From contig JAFLVD010000020.1 in NCBI GenBank assembly GCA_022508485.1, forward strand, positions 1 through 35,193: a stretch of DNA of 35,193 nt, given 5' to 3'. This stretch comes from Clostridiales bacterium. Lineage in GTDB: Bacteria; Bacillota; Clostridia; Christensenellales; Pumilibacteraceae. Positions within the stretch are counted from its first letter, which is position 1. Each line of letters starts with the position of its first letter. Positions 1 to 7,582 of this stretch are shown piece by piece. A program made the position numbers and the translations under genes. The notes beneath the pieces are model-generated. The model was not told the origin of the DNA and ran no database searches. It saw nothing but the letters and a program-made list of their open reading frames with translations.

Positions 1-72
1 ATCCGTCAGCTTACCACCGCCGTTGCGGACGGCGCTTCCGCGGCAATAGCCGCTTGCAAATACTTGGGCTAA
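1..72 (+). CDS. trxB: Thioredoxin reductase, C-terminal end only (partial)
   Basis: Frame 1 is open from the window edge and encodes 23 residues before TAA. The sequence reads IRQLTTAVADGASAA and ends near CKYLG. This resembles the last FAD-binding segment of the TrxB family, where an RQ(I/V)xTAxxDGxxAA stretch contacts the flavin and is followed by the C-terminal helix. The enzyme reduces thioredoxin with NADPH in the cytosol. Only the tail is visible, so the redox-active CxxC and the NADPH site cannot be checked. Another member of the same FAD/NAD-binding family is possible. Confidence 0.6.
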   Translation: MRQLTTAVADGASAAIAACKYLG

Positions 73-106
73 AACTGCTGTAAAGACACGCCTAACGAAT
101 AATACA

Positions 107-152
107 AAAATGCGTCTATTGTATTGACAATGGACGCATTTTATGTTAAACT
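107..152 (+). promoter_or_regulatory. Toxin-antitoxin promoter inside an inverted repeat (probable operator)
   Basis: Arms 107-121 and 128-142 are inverted repeats with 14 of 15 positions matching around a 6-nt centre. A TTGACA box at 124-129 lies in the centre and right arm. With a 17-nt spacer it pairs with TAAACT at 147-152. A TATAAT at 158-163 is a second candidate -10 but has no well-placed -35. RelB/DinJ antitoxins bind inverted repeats over their own promoter, so autorepression is expected. The hairpin followed by TTTT could also end trxB transcription. Confidence 0.5.
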
Positions 153-181
153 TATCGTATAATAAAGATAGAGAGGGTTTT

Positions 182-469
182 ATGAAAGTAAATATGAATA
201 TTAAAGTAGATACCGAGGTTCGCGACCAAGCGAAATTGTTGTTCGGGCAGCTGGGGCTTGATATGACAACGGCGGTGAATATGTTTTTGCTTGCGGCAAT
301 ACGCGAAAAGGGTATGCCTTTTCGACTGACAACCGTATCGAGATACGACGACGAGATCGATAAAATAATAGCGGCAAAATTGCGCAAAGCGGAAGAGCAA
401 GAACAGGCAGGAAAGCTAAGTGATTTTTCGGAAGCAATGTCGGAGTTAAAGAGCAAGTATGGAATATGA
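182..469 (+). CDS. RelB/DinJ-family antitoxin
   Basis: The product is 95 residues from the ATG at 182. I prefer this start because GAGAGGG lies just upstream and the family begins with an MNIKVD-like strand. An in-frame ATG at 143 would add 13 unrelated residues. The N-terminal half has the ribbon-helix-helix pattern of DinJ/RelB antitoxins: a VNMNIKVD strand, then an EVRDQAKLLFGQLG helix and a turn into the TTAVNMFLLAAI helix. The charged C-terminal half should fold on the toxin. The gene overlaps the toxin gene by 11 bp, typical of translational coupling. It neutralises the toxin and probably represses the promoter at 107-152. Confidence 0.85.
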   Translation: MKVNMNIKVDTEVRDQAKLLFGQLGLDMTTAVNMFLLAAIREKGMPFRLTTVSRYDDEIDKIIAAKLRKAEEQEQAGKLSDFSEAMSELKSKYGI

Positions 470-794
470 AAATTACAAATGTTTAATTACGCCGCAGGCT
501 ATTGAGGATATAGAAGAAGCATTGGCGTACATAACAAACGAGTTTGACAACGAAATTGCGGCAAAAAAGCTTTTCGATAAAATAACAGAAACAGTAGATA
601 GAATAGCTTTGTTCCCTCGCGCTATGCCGAAAGTGAAAAACGACGGTATTACTCTCGGCAAGGAATATAGGCGAGCGGACGTAGATAATTTTGTGCTTAT
701 TTATAAAATAGAGGAAAAAGAAAAAGAAGTGCGAATAATGGCGGCGTTTTACGGTCCGTCGGACGTTATAAGTAGATTATTGAAAAGACTATAA
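459..794 (+). CDS. RelE/ParE-superfamily toxin
   Basis: This 111-residue protein starts inside the last codons of the antitoxin gene. It has the RelE/ParE order: an N-terminal strand (KCLITPQAIEDIEEA), two long helices carrying FDNEIAAKKLFDKI and VDRIALFPRAMP, then strands with EYRRADVDNFVLIYKI and VRIMAAFYG. The FP and late RR residues resemble the substrate surface of the family. RelE-type toxins cut mRNA on the ribosome while ParE-type toxins poison gyrase; sequence reading alone does not separate them here. The pair is AT-richer than the metabolic genes downstream, as expected for a mobile two-gene module. Confidence 0.8.
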   Translation: MEYENYKCLITPQAIEDIEEALAYITNEFDNEIAAKKLFDKITETVDRIALFPRAMPKVKNDGITLGKEYRRADVDNFVLIYKIEEKEKEVRIMAAFYGPSDVISRLLKRL

Positions 795-805
795 TATTAA
801 AACCG

Positions 806-835
806 AAAGACCTTGTGTAAAGCAAGGTCTTTTTT
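806..835 (+). terminator. Rho-independent terminator after the toxin-antitoxin operon
   Basis: A 10-bp perfect stem, 806-815 with 823-832, closes a 7-nt loop and runs into a T tract. It lies 11 bp after the toxin stop codon. Confidence 0.85.
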
Positions 836-845
836 GTGAAAACCA

Positions 846-874
846 TTTACTTTTTATTTAGTTTTTGTTATAAT
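846..874 (+). promoter_or_regulatory. Promoter of the LRR lipoprotein gene
   Basis: TTTACT at 846-851 and TATAAT at 869-874 are separated by 17 nt. The predicted transcription start near 881 leaves a leader of about 77 nt containing the hairpin at 898-922. The same TTTACT-N17-TATAAT pair precedes the SLR gene at 6740. Confidence 0.65.
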
Positions 875-897
875 AATTATGCGAGAGGTATAACTAC

Positions 898-926
898 ATG
901 CCGCTTCGCATAGAGGCGGCATTTTT
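898..926 (+). promoter_or_regulatory. Leader hairpin with T tract (possible attenuator)
   Basis: Arms ATGCCGC (898-904) and GCGGCAT (916-922) form a 7-bp stem followed by TTTTT, between the promoter and the start codon of the lipoprotein gene. The layout fits a premature terminator or attenuator, but no anti-terminator is evident. Confidence 0.4.
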
Positions 927-957
927 GTTTGCCGTAATATGTTTCGAAGGTGGACCC

Positions 958-2298
958 ATGAAAAAAAGAATTTGCATAATCTTGTTGTGCACGGTGATGA
1001 TAATCGCTTGCTTATTCGTATTTGTCGCATGCCAAAACGACGGCACAGCCGCGCCGGGTATTACGGGTGGCACAGCAGACGATGATGACGACGATCCGTC
1101 GGACGATGATGTAGGTACCGAAGGACTCGAATACTTTCCTTTGGATGACGGCACATACGGCGTAAAGGCCGGTGCGGCGCTGTACTTGAAAAATATAGTT
1201 ATCGGCTCTAAATATAAAGAGAAAGCCGTAACCGTAATTCTGCCCGAGGGCTTTAAAAATAGCGCCGTGCAAGAGATAACAATTCCGGCTACAATTACTA
1301 CTATACGCGATAGCGCATTTTACGGCTGCATTAGTTTAGCAAGCATAAAGATACCGAACGGTGTAACGAGTATCGAGGAGAGTACATTTCGGGATTGCAG
1401 TAGCTTAACGAGCATAGAGATACCGAATAGTGTAACGAGTATCGGGGAGAGCGCATTCTCCGGTTGTAGTGGTTTAACGACAATTGAAATACCGAATAGT
1501 GTAACGAGTATCGAAGAGAGCGCATTCTCCGGTTGTAGTAGCTTAACGAGCATAGAGATACCTAACGGTATAACGAGTATTGAGAATAGCACATTTTCCG
1601 GTTGCAGTAGCTTAACGAGAATAGAGATACCTAACGGCGTAACAAGCATCGGATGGTATGCATTCGACAAATGCAGGAGATTAACGAGTGTGTCGATACC
1701 TAACAGCGTAACGGGTATCGGAGGTTGGGCATTCGACGGTTGCAGGAGTTTAACGACAATTGAAATACCCAACAGCGTGGCGGATATAGGGTATGGTGCA
1801 TTCGGCGATTGCCCTATAGAAAGTGCGACCATACCGACTTGGGCAATAGGCAAGCTTTCCCGAGAAAATTTTACAACCATTGTAATAACTGCGGGAGATA
1901 CTATCGCAGGCTTTGCATTCAATAACTGCAGAAGTTTAACAAGTGTAATAATATCCGACAGCGTAACGAGTATAGAGTATAGTGCATTCGAAGGTTGCAC
2001 TAATTTAAAAAGCGTAACGATAGGAAACGGCGTAACGAGTATCGGGGATGATGCATTCCGCAGTTGCAGCAGTTTAACGAGCATAGAGATACCTAACAGC
2101 GTAACGAGTATCGGGGATGACGCATTCCGCGGTTGCAGTAGTTTAACGAGCGTAACATTCAAAAATACAAGTGATTGGCGAGCTGTTACGTCCTCCGGCA
2201 TACCGACAAGCCTTTCAAGTTCGGAATTATCAAATCCTTCGGTCGCCGCAGAATATTTGACCTCGACATATCGTTCCTACTATTGGAGGAGAGGTTAA
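958..2298 (+). CDS. BspA-like leucine-rich-repeat lipoprotein
   Basis: The product is 446 residues from the ATG at 958, preceded by GAAGGTGG. Residues 1-25 are a lipoprotein signal (MKKR, hydrophobic core, FVAC lipobox), so the mature protein is lipid-anchored outside the membrane. An acidic linker with six successive Asp follows. Most of the rest is about 12 repeats of 23 residues of the LRR_5/BspA type, with the pattern LTSIEIPNSVTSIGxxAFxGC. One irregular island (ATIPTWAIGKLSRENF) interrupts the solenoid. A short tail with SDWRAV closes it. BspA-like proteins bind host or bacterial surfaces. The 69-bp DNA repeats are very similar, which favours copy-number change by recombination. Confidence 0.85.
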   Translation: MKKRICIILLCTVMIIACLFVFVACQNDGTAAPGITGGTADDDDDDPSDDDVGTEGLEYFPLDDGTYGVKAGAALYLKNIVIGSKYKEKAVTVILPEGFKNSAVQEITIPATITTIRDSAFYGCISLASIKIPNGVTSIEESTFRDCSSLTSIEIPNSVTSIGESAFSGCSGLTTIEIPNSVTSIEESAFSGCSSLTSIEIPNGITSIENSTFSGCSSLTRIEIPNGVTSIGWYAFDKCRRLTSVSIPNSVTGIGGWAFDGCRSLTTIEIPNSVADIGYGAFGDCPIESATIPTWAIGKLSRENFTTIVITAGDTIAGFAFNNCRSLTSVIISDSVTSIEYSAFEGCTNLKSVTIGNGVTSIGDDAFRSCSSLTSIEIPNSVTSIGDDAFRGCSSLTSVTFKNTSDWRAVTSSGIPTSLSSSELSNPSVAAEYLTSTYRSYYWRRG

Positions 2299-2496
2299 TT
2301 ATTATAAGTCGGCTTTAAGTTCTTTCTTATACTCATAATAAGTTTTTCGGTACACAGGCACTGACTGACGGCGACGGATAGATTTTGTATTCTTCGTGCA
2401 AACGTGCTTCGTACTCCTAAGTAGATTTAATTCGGCGTGCATAAAAAGTGTGCGCCGTTTTTATATGCCGAATATTTGTGCTCGGCGCGCGACCTG
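2299..2496. other. Intergenic stretch without recognised genes
   Basis: Between the lipoprotein stop and the SLR promoter I see only the terminator at 2433-2462. No open frame with a ribosome binding site and no known RNA were recognised. Confidence 0.5.
2433..2462 (+). terminator. Terminator upstream of the SLR cluster
   Basis: Arms 2433-2441 and 2449-2457 form a 9-bp stem including two G-T pairs, with a 7-nt loop, followed by TTTTT. Confidence 0.7.
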
Positions 2497-2525
2497 TTGA
2501 CAACGGGACGGGGTTATTGTATAAT
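2497..2525 (+). promoter_or_regulatory. Consensus promoter of the first SLR gene
   Basis: TTGACA at 2497-2502 and TATAAT at 2520-2525 are separated by exactly 17 nt, a full match to the housekeeping sigma consensus. Transcription should start near 2532, about 25 nt before the ATG, with CGGAG as ribosome binding site. Strong constitutive expression is expected. Confidence 0.85.
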
Positions 2526-2556
2526 ATAAAATGGAGTATAATAACGGAGTGTAACT

Positions 2557-3990
2557 ATGGCTGATTTGGAAAAGGCATTGGAATTATTTAAAATGCGCGA
2601 TTTCGACAATGCGGTTAAGATGTTCGAGGGCATTACCAAGCAGGGTATCGAGGCTATGTACAGTCTCGGGTTTTGCCATTCGTTCGGACTGGGCGTGCCG
2701 CAGAGTTTTGAGGAAGCCGTTAAGTGGTACCGCAAAGCCGCGGAACTTGGGCATGCCGCCGCACAGTATCACCTGGGCGACTGCTACTACCGCGGCGAGG
2801 GAATTACCAAAGACTACGTCGGCGCGATGAAGTGGTACCGTAAAGCCGCCGAGCAAAATCATGCCGGCGCGCAGCTTCGTATAGGCGACTGCTACTACGC
2901 CGGCGCAGGCGTTCCGCAGGACTACGACGAGGCGATAAAGTGGTTTACTCGCGCCGCCGAGCAAAACGACGCCGGCGCGCAGTTCTGTCTCGGCGTGTGC
3001 TACTACAACGGCAACGGTAAACCGCAGGATTACAAGGCGGCGGTCAAGTGGTACCGCATGGCGGCAGATCAAGGTCATACCGCCGCGCAGTATGCGCTTG
3101 CAAGCTGCTATTCGTTCGGAAAGGGCGTTCGCCAGGACCACGCGGAAGCCGCCAAGTGGTACAAGCAGGCCGCAGAGCACGGCGACGCCGCGGCGCTACT
3201 CAGTCTCGGCGAAAGCTATTACAGCGGCAGGGGCGTTCCTAAGGATTACAAGGCGGCGGTCAAGTGGTACCGCATGGCGGCAGAGCAAGGCAATGCCGAC
3301 GCGCAGTTCTATCTCGGTCAATGCCTTTACAGCGGAAACGGCGTAGAAAAGAATCTTGAGGAAGCGGCAAAGTTCTTTCTTAAAGCGGCAAAACAAGATC
3401 ATACCGACGCGCAGTTCCATATCGGGCACTGCTACTTTGCCGGCCAGGGCATAGAGCTCGATCAAGAAGAGGCGGTTACCTGGTTCGTAAAGGCGGCGGA
3501 AAAAGGTCTTGCCGAAGCACAGTGCGCGCTCGGCGACTGCTACTACAACGGTCAGGGCGTTAAGCACGACTATGCCGAGGCGGTTAAATGGTACCGCAAG
3601 GCCGCGGAGCAGGGCCACGACGAGGCGCAGTATATACTCGGCGTGTGCTATTCGCTCGGTCAGGGCGTGGACAGAAACTATATCGAGGCGATTTCTTGGT
3701 ACCGCAAGGCCGCAAACCAGGGTCATGCCACCGCGCAGTTTACGCTGGGCGATATCTACTACTCCGGGCAGGGTATTCCCATCGACTATCTGGAAGCGGT
3801 CAAGTGGTTCGAGCTTGCCGCCGAGCAGGGCGACAGCGACGCGCAATACGCGCTCGGCGTGTGCTACGAAAACGGCGAGGGCGTCGTTCAGGATATAGAC
3901 GAGGCGCTCGTTTGGTACGGAAAATCCGCTGCCCAGGGCGACGAGGAAGCCAAAGCCAAAGTCGAGGAATACGCTTCGCTCGGTAACTGA
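2557..3990 (+). CDS. Sel1-like repeat protein 1 (12 repeats)
   Basis: This 477-residue protein consists almost wholly of 12 SLR units of 36 residues. The unit pattern is AVKWYRKAAEQGHxxAQ, then LGDCYYxGxGVxxDYxE. SLR units are helix pairs that stack into a solenoid for protein-protein contacts. No signal peptide or membrane segment is visible, so it should be cytosolic. Nearly every unit has a Cys in the xxCY position; the eleventh has DIYY. Units are almost identical in places: 3028-3068 and 3244-3284 match over 41 nt, two units apart. It heads a cluster of SLR genes and is followed 42 bp later by SLR 2. The partner is unknown; the SLR-FtsK protein downstream is the obvious candidate. Confidence 0.9.
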   Translation: MADLEKALELFKMRDFDNAVKMFEGITKQGIEAMYSLGFCHSFGLGVPQSFEEAVKWYRKAAELGHAAAQYHLGDCYYRGEGITKDYVGAMKWYRKAAEQNHAGAQLRIGDCYYAGAGVPQDYDEAIKWFTRAAEQNDAGAQFCLGVCYYNGNGKPQDYKAAVKWYRMAADQGHTAAQYALASCYSFGKGVRQDHAEAAKWYKQAAEHGDAAALLSLGESYYSGRGVPKDYKAAVKWYRMAAEQGNADAQFYLGQCLYSGNGVEKNLEEAAKFFLKAAKQDHTDAQFHIGHCYFAGQGIELDQEEAVTWFVKAAEKGLAEAQCALGDCYYNGQGVKHDYAEAVKWYRKAAEQGHDEAQYILGVCYSLGQGVDRNYIEAISWYRKAANQGHATAQFTLGDIYYSGQGIPIDYLEAVKWFELAAEQGDSDAQYALGVCYENGEGVVQDIDEALVWYGKSAAQGDEEAKAKVEEYASLGN

Positions 3991-4032
3991 CGTAAAAACG
4001 TATATGTTCGCGAACGCGAAGGTGTGATAACG

Positions 4033-4602
4033 ATGAACTACGAATTCGAAAAAGCATGGGATTATATCGAGGCGTGCGACTTTGAGGCGGCGGTGCCTAT
4101 TTTAATGAAGCTCGCAAACGAGGGAGAAAGAGATGCGCAGTTTCACCTTGCGCGCTGCTACGAATTCGGCGACGGAGTTCCGCAGGATTACGAGCTTGCG
4201 TTTTACTGGTACACTAAATCCGCCGAGGAAGGCGACGCATACGCTAACTGCGAGATAGGGAGATTTTACTATAACGGTTATGCCGTAGATAGGGATTACA
4301 AAAAGGCGGTGCGCTTGTTCCGTATAGGCGCAAAAGGCGGTATAGGCGAAGCAATGTACCACCTCGGACTTTGCTACGAACACGGGCACGGCGTAAAGCA
4401 AAATATCGTCGAGGCGGCAAGGTGGTACCGCAAGGGCGCAAAGGAGGGCGACTTTGACGCTACATACTGCCTCGGGGTTTGTTACGAAAAAGGCAACGGC
4501 GTAAAGCAAAGTCTCGAAAAAGCAATAAAACAGTATGCCGACGCCGCGAGGTTTGGGCACGACGGTGCGCAGACAGCGTTAAAACGGCTCGAGAAAAAAT
4601 AA
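4033..4602 (+). CDS. Sel1-like repeat protein 2 (4 repeats)
   Basis: The protein has 189 residues if it starts at the ATG at 4033, which has AAGGTG eight nt upstream. A GTG at 4024 is a weaker alternative start. A short N-terminal helix pair (WDYIEACDFEAAVPILMKLA) is followed by four SLR units with RCYEFGDGV, RFYYNGYAV, LCYEHGHGV and VCYEKGNGV loops. It has no signal peptide. It lies 42 bp after SLR 1 with only a 10-bp palindrome (4006-4015) between, so the two are probably cotranscribed. A terminator follows. The short solenoid could act as an adaptor; the partner is unknown. Confidence 0.85.
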   Translation: MNYEFEKAWDYIEACDFEAAVPILMKLANEGERDAQFHLARCYEFGDGVPQDYELAFYWYTKSAEEGDAYANCEIGRFYYNGYAVDRDYKKAVRLFRIGAKGGIGEAMYHLGLCYEHGHGVKQNIVEAARWYRKGAKEGDFDATYCLGVCYEKGNGVKQSLEKAIKQYADAARFGHDGAQTALKRLEKK

Positions 4603-4608
4603 ATTCGG

Positions 4609-4638
4609 AAAAAGCGGAGTGTTATTTGCCGCTTTTTT
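4609..4638 (+). terminator. Terminator after SLR 2
   Basis: AAAAAGCGG (4609-4617) pairs perfectly with CCGCTTTTT (4629-4637) around an 11-nt loop, and the T run continues. It separates the SLR 1-2 unit from SLR 3. Confidence 0.8.
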
Positions 4639-4688
4639 CTTAGCAAGAATTGTCCGTAATCGAAGAAATGGATAAAGGAAGTTGAATT

Positions 4689-6659
4689 ATGACCGAGCTT
4701 GAACAAGCTGAGCGATTATACGAAAAAGGCGATTACATTAAAGCCGTCGAGATATTTTTAAAGTATGCCGAAAACGGAGACGGCAAAGCGCAAAATTATC
4801 TTGCGGACTGTTACTATCACGGCAAGGGCGTTTCTCTGGATTACGCCGAGGCGGTAAGGTGGTCGCGTTCGGCGGCGGAGAGCGGAATAGCCGCGGCTGT
4901 AAACAGATTGGGAAATTGCTATTACTACGGTTACGGCGTGCCGCAGAGCTTTGAGGACGCCGTGGAATTTTACCGCAAAGCCGCTCTTTTGGGCTACGCC
5001 GCGGCAAGAAGCAATCTTGCCGACTGCTACTACTACGGCGAGGGCGTACCGCAAGACTACGCTAAGGCATACGAATGGTACCGCAGTGCCGCAGAGCAAG
5101 GTTATACTAAGGCTATACATAATCTCGGCGTATTCTATTATTACGGCTACGGCACCGCGCAGGATTACGCCGAAGCGGCTAAGTTGTTTGCTCTCGCCGC
5201 CGAAAAGGGATATGTCGCTTCGCAGTGTGCTATCGGAGATTGTTATTACTTGGGCGAGGGAGTCGCGTGCGATTACGAACAGGCAGTAAAATGGTACCTC
5301 GAAGCCGCAAAAAAAGGTAATGCTTCCGCACAGAACAGTCTCGGCGACTGCTACCGTTTCGGCAACGGCGTTTCGCAAGATTACGCCGAGGCGGTAAAGT
5401 GGTTTACTCTTGCCGCAGAAAAGGGTAATAAGTTTGCGCAAAGGAGTCTCGGCGACTGCTATTATTACGGCGAAGGTGTGCCGCAGGATTACGAAACGGC
5501 AATCAAGTGGTACCGTCGCTCGGCCGAGCAGGGCTTTCACAAAGCGCAATATAAAATCGGGAATTGTTATTATTACGGACACGGTGTGCCGCAGGATTAC
5601 GCCGAGGCGGTAAAGTGGTTTACTCTTGCCGCAAATGCCGGAAACTACAAAGCTTGGAATGACCTCGGAGTTTGTTTTTTTAACGGCTACGGGGTCGAAA
5701 TCAACTACGTGGAAGCGGTTAGGTGTTATAGGGTAGCCGCAGAAAACGGATCCGCTAAGGCACAGTTAAATCTCGGAAGCTGCTATCTCGACGGCGACGG
5801 CGTGGCAGAGGATCCTGTCGAAGCGGTGAGGTGGTTCCGTAAAGCCGCAGAGCAAGGGCACCGCGAGGCGCAGTTTTTACTCGGCGTGTGCTATTCGCTC
5901 GGACGGGGCGTGCGCAAAAGTGCCGACGCGGTAAAGTGGTACCGCATGGCGGCAGAGCAAGGTCATACCGCCGCGCAGGACAGACTCGGTGATTGCTATT
6001 ACCTCGGCGAAGGTGTAGAGCAAGATTACTCCGAAGCCGTTAAGTGGTATACTCTCGCCGTCGAGCAAGGCTTTGCGGCGGCGCAGGACAGCCTCGGGGA
6101 CTGCTACTACTTCGGCTACGGCGTAGAACAGAATTACGAGAAAGCTGTTGCATTGTATCGTCTCTCCGCCGAACAGGGTTACGTAAAGGCGCAAATCGAT
6201 TTGGCGTTTTGCTACGGTAAGGGACACGGTGTTCCCAAAGACGATACCGAAGCGGCAAGGTTGTACCGCGCCGCCGCCGAGCAAGGCGATTCCTTTGCGC
6301 AGGGCTGTCTTGCCGAATGCTATTACGAAGGCGAGGGCGTCGATAAGGACTGTGCGGAAGCGGTCAAGTGGTATACGCTTTCCGCCGAGCAGGGCGAGCC
6401 GCATTCTCAGCTTGCGCTCGGTAACTGCTACTACTTCGGCGTCGGCGTTCCGAAAAATTACCGTAAAGCGACGGTATGGTACCGCAAGGCGGCAAAAGCC
6501 GGCGAGAAAACTGCTATGCTTCGCCTAAGTCAATGCTATGAAAACGGCTACGGCGTAAAGCAAGACAGAGCAAAATCGATCTTGTGGTTTATTAAAGCGG
6601 TAAACGCGGACGACAATAAAGCGAGCGGTCCCGATAACAAAAAGCGGCGGAAAGGGTAA
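4689..6659 (+). CDS. Sel1-like repeat protein 3 (17 repeats)
   Basis: This is the largest solenoid of the cluster: 656 residues with 17 SLR units from about residue 30 to 640, then a basic tail (NKKRRKG). AAGGAAG precedes the ATG. The N-terminal helix pair (ELEQAERLYEKGDYIKAVEIF) is shared with SLR 4, which supports the start. One unit, around GVRKSADAVKWY, is a residue short. A 50-nt block at 5929-5978 matches 3041-3090 of SLR 1 at 48 positions, which suggests recent exchange between paralogues. No signal peptide or membrane helix is visible. No convincing promoter was found in the 50 nt after the preceding terminator. The protein is probably a cytosolic scaffold. Confidence 0.9.
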   Translation: MTELEQAERLYEKGDYIKAVEIFLKYAENGDGKAQNYLADCYYHGKGVSLDYAEAVRWSRSAAESGIAAAVNRLGNCYYYGYGVPQSFEDAVEFYRKAALLGYAAARSNLADCYYYGEGVPQDYAKAYEWYRSAAEQGYTKAIHNLGVFYYYGYGTAQDYAEAAKLFALAAEKGYVASQCAIGDCYYLGEGVACDYEQAVKWYLEAAKKGNASAQNSLGDCYRFGNGVSQDYAEAVKWFTLAAEKGNKFAQRSLGDCYYYGEGVPQDYETAIKWYRRSAEQGFHKAQYKIGNCYYYGHGVPQDYAEAVKWFTLAANAGNYKAWNDLGVCFFNGYGVEINYVEAVRCYRVAAENGSAKAQLNLGSCYLDGDGVAEDPVEAVRWFRKAAEQGHREAQFLLGVCYSLGRGVRKSADAVKWYRMAAEQGHTAAQDRLGDCYYLGEGVEQDYSEAVKWYTLAVEQGFAAAQDSLGDCYYFGYGVEQNYEKAVALYRLSAEQGYVKAQIDLAFCYGKGHGVPKDDTEAARLYRAAAEQGDSFAQGCLAECYYEGEGVDKDCAEAVKWYTLSAEQGEPHSQLALGNCYYFGVGVPKNYRKATVWYRKAAKAGEKTAMLRLSQCYENGYGVKQDRAKSILWFIKAVNADDNKASGPDNKKRRKG

Positions 6660-6701
6660 GCGTAAAGCATCGCCGTTATTTTTAAAACGCCACGCCGAAT
6701 T

Positions 6702-6730
6702 TTTACTTAAATAAAAGCGGCGCTTATAAT
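6702..6730 (+). promoter_or_regulatory. Promoter of SLR 4, next to the start codon
   Basis: TTTACT at 6702-6707 and TATAAT at 6725-6730 are separated by 17 nt. The -10 box ends 9 nt before the ATG at 6740, so the transcript should have a leader of about 0 to 3 nt. Confidence 0.65.
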
Positions 6731-6739
6731 AGAAACATT

Positions 6740-7432
6740 ATGACGGAAATAGAAAAAGCGAAAAAGCTTCATAAAAAAGGAGAATACGAAAGGGCTGTTA
6801 AGCTTTTAAAATCCGCCGCGCAATCGTGCGACGTCGAGGCGGCTTTTATGCTTGCCGAAATTTACTATTACGGCTACGGCGTTAAAGAGGACGATACAGA
6901 GGCGGTCGTTTGGCTTACTAAGGCGGCGGAAAAAGGGCATACCGAAGCTCAGTACATGCTCGGAAACTGCTATTACTACGGCGAGGGCGTGGAAATAGAC
7001 TTGGCTCTTGCCGCCAAGTATTATCTTGCCGCCGCAAAAAAGGGACACGCCGACGCGGCGTACAGTATAGGCGACTGCTACTCGCTCGGTCAGGGCGTAG
7101 AGCAAAATCGCGCGGAAGCGGCGCGTTGGATAAAAGAGGCGGCAAAGGGCGGACTTGCCGACGCCCGGGTCGAGATAGGCGAAATGTACCTCGACGGGAA
7201 CGGCGTAGCTAAGGACGAAAGCGAGGCGGTAAAGTGGTTTACGCTTGCCGCGGAGAGCGGTTACACGGACGGAATGTACGCGCTCGGGCTTTGCTACGAA
7301 AACGGCCGCGGCGTGCCGTGCGACCTTGATAAAGCCAAAGAGCAGTACGCGCTTGCCGCCGAGTTAGGCCACGTCGGTGCGAAAAAGGCGCTTTGTCGGT
7401 TGGATGAAAAAAAGTCGAAAAGCCGGTTTTAA
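6740..7432 (+). CDS. Sel1-like repeat protein 4 (5 repeats), probably leaderless
   Basis: This 230-residue protein has an N-terminal helix pair (EIEKAKKLHKKGEYERAVKLL) close to that of SLR 3, then five SLR units with EIYYYGYGV, NCYYYGEGV, DCYSLGQGV, EMYLDGNGV and LCYENGRGV loops. The C-terminus is basic (KKSKSRF). The start is supported by similarity to SLR 3, yet no ribosome binding site precedes it and a -10 box lies 9 nt upstream, so leaderless translation is likely. There is no signal peptide. The gene directly precedes the promoter of the SLR-FtsK gene. Its role is unknown beyond a likely protein-binding scaffold. Confidence 0.87.
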   Translation: MTEIEKAKKLHKKGEYERAVKLLKSAAQSCDVEAAFMLAEIYYYGYGVKEDDTEAVVWLTKAAEKGHTEAQYMLGNCYYYGEGVEIDLALAAKYYLAAAKKGHADAAYSIGDCYSLGQGVEQNRAEAARWIKEAAKGGLADARVEIGEMYLDGNGVAKDESEAVKWFTLAAESGYTDGMYALGLCYENGRGVPCDLDKAKEQYALAAELGHVGAKKALCRLDEKKSKSRF

Positions 7433-7446
7433 TTTACGCTTTTCTA

Positions 7447-7475
7447 TTGACAATAGAACTCTTGCAATATATAAT
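7447..7475 (+). promoter_or_regulatory. Consensus promoter of the SLR-FtsK gene
   Basis: TTGACA at 7447-7452 and TATAAT at 7470-7475 have a 17-nt spacer, a perfect consensus match. Transcription from about 7482 gives an AT-rich leader of about 100 nt before the ATG at 7583. Confidence 0.85.
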
Positions 7476-7582
7476 ATAAACTCTGAATTATCCGATATAT
7501 TTTTTCGTGCGCTTTTTTTAAAGTCGTTATTTACTTTTTGCGAAAAATTTAACGGGTCGAAATTAAACAACGGAGGATGGAT

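Noticed and set aside
1320..2201. Long minus-strand open frame inside the LRR gene
   Set aside because: It mirrors the 69-bp repeats of the plus-strand gene, has no ribosome binding site, and its protein is a repetitive low-complexity sequence.
2650..6640. Regular 108-bp periodicity that might suggest a satellite or CRISPR-like array
   Set aside because: The period equals 36 codons of the SLR unit and is fully coding. There are no spacers or palindromic repeats.
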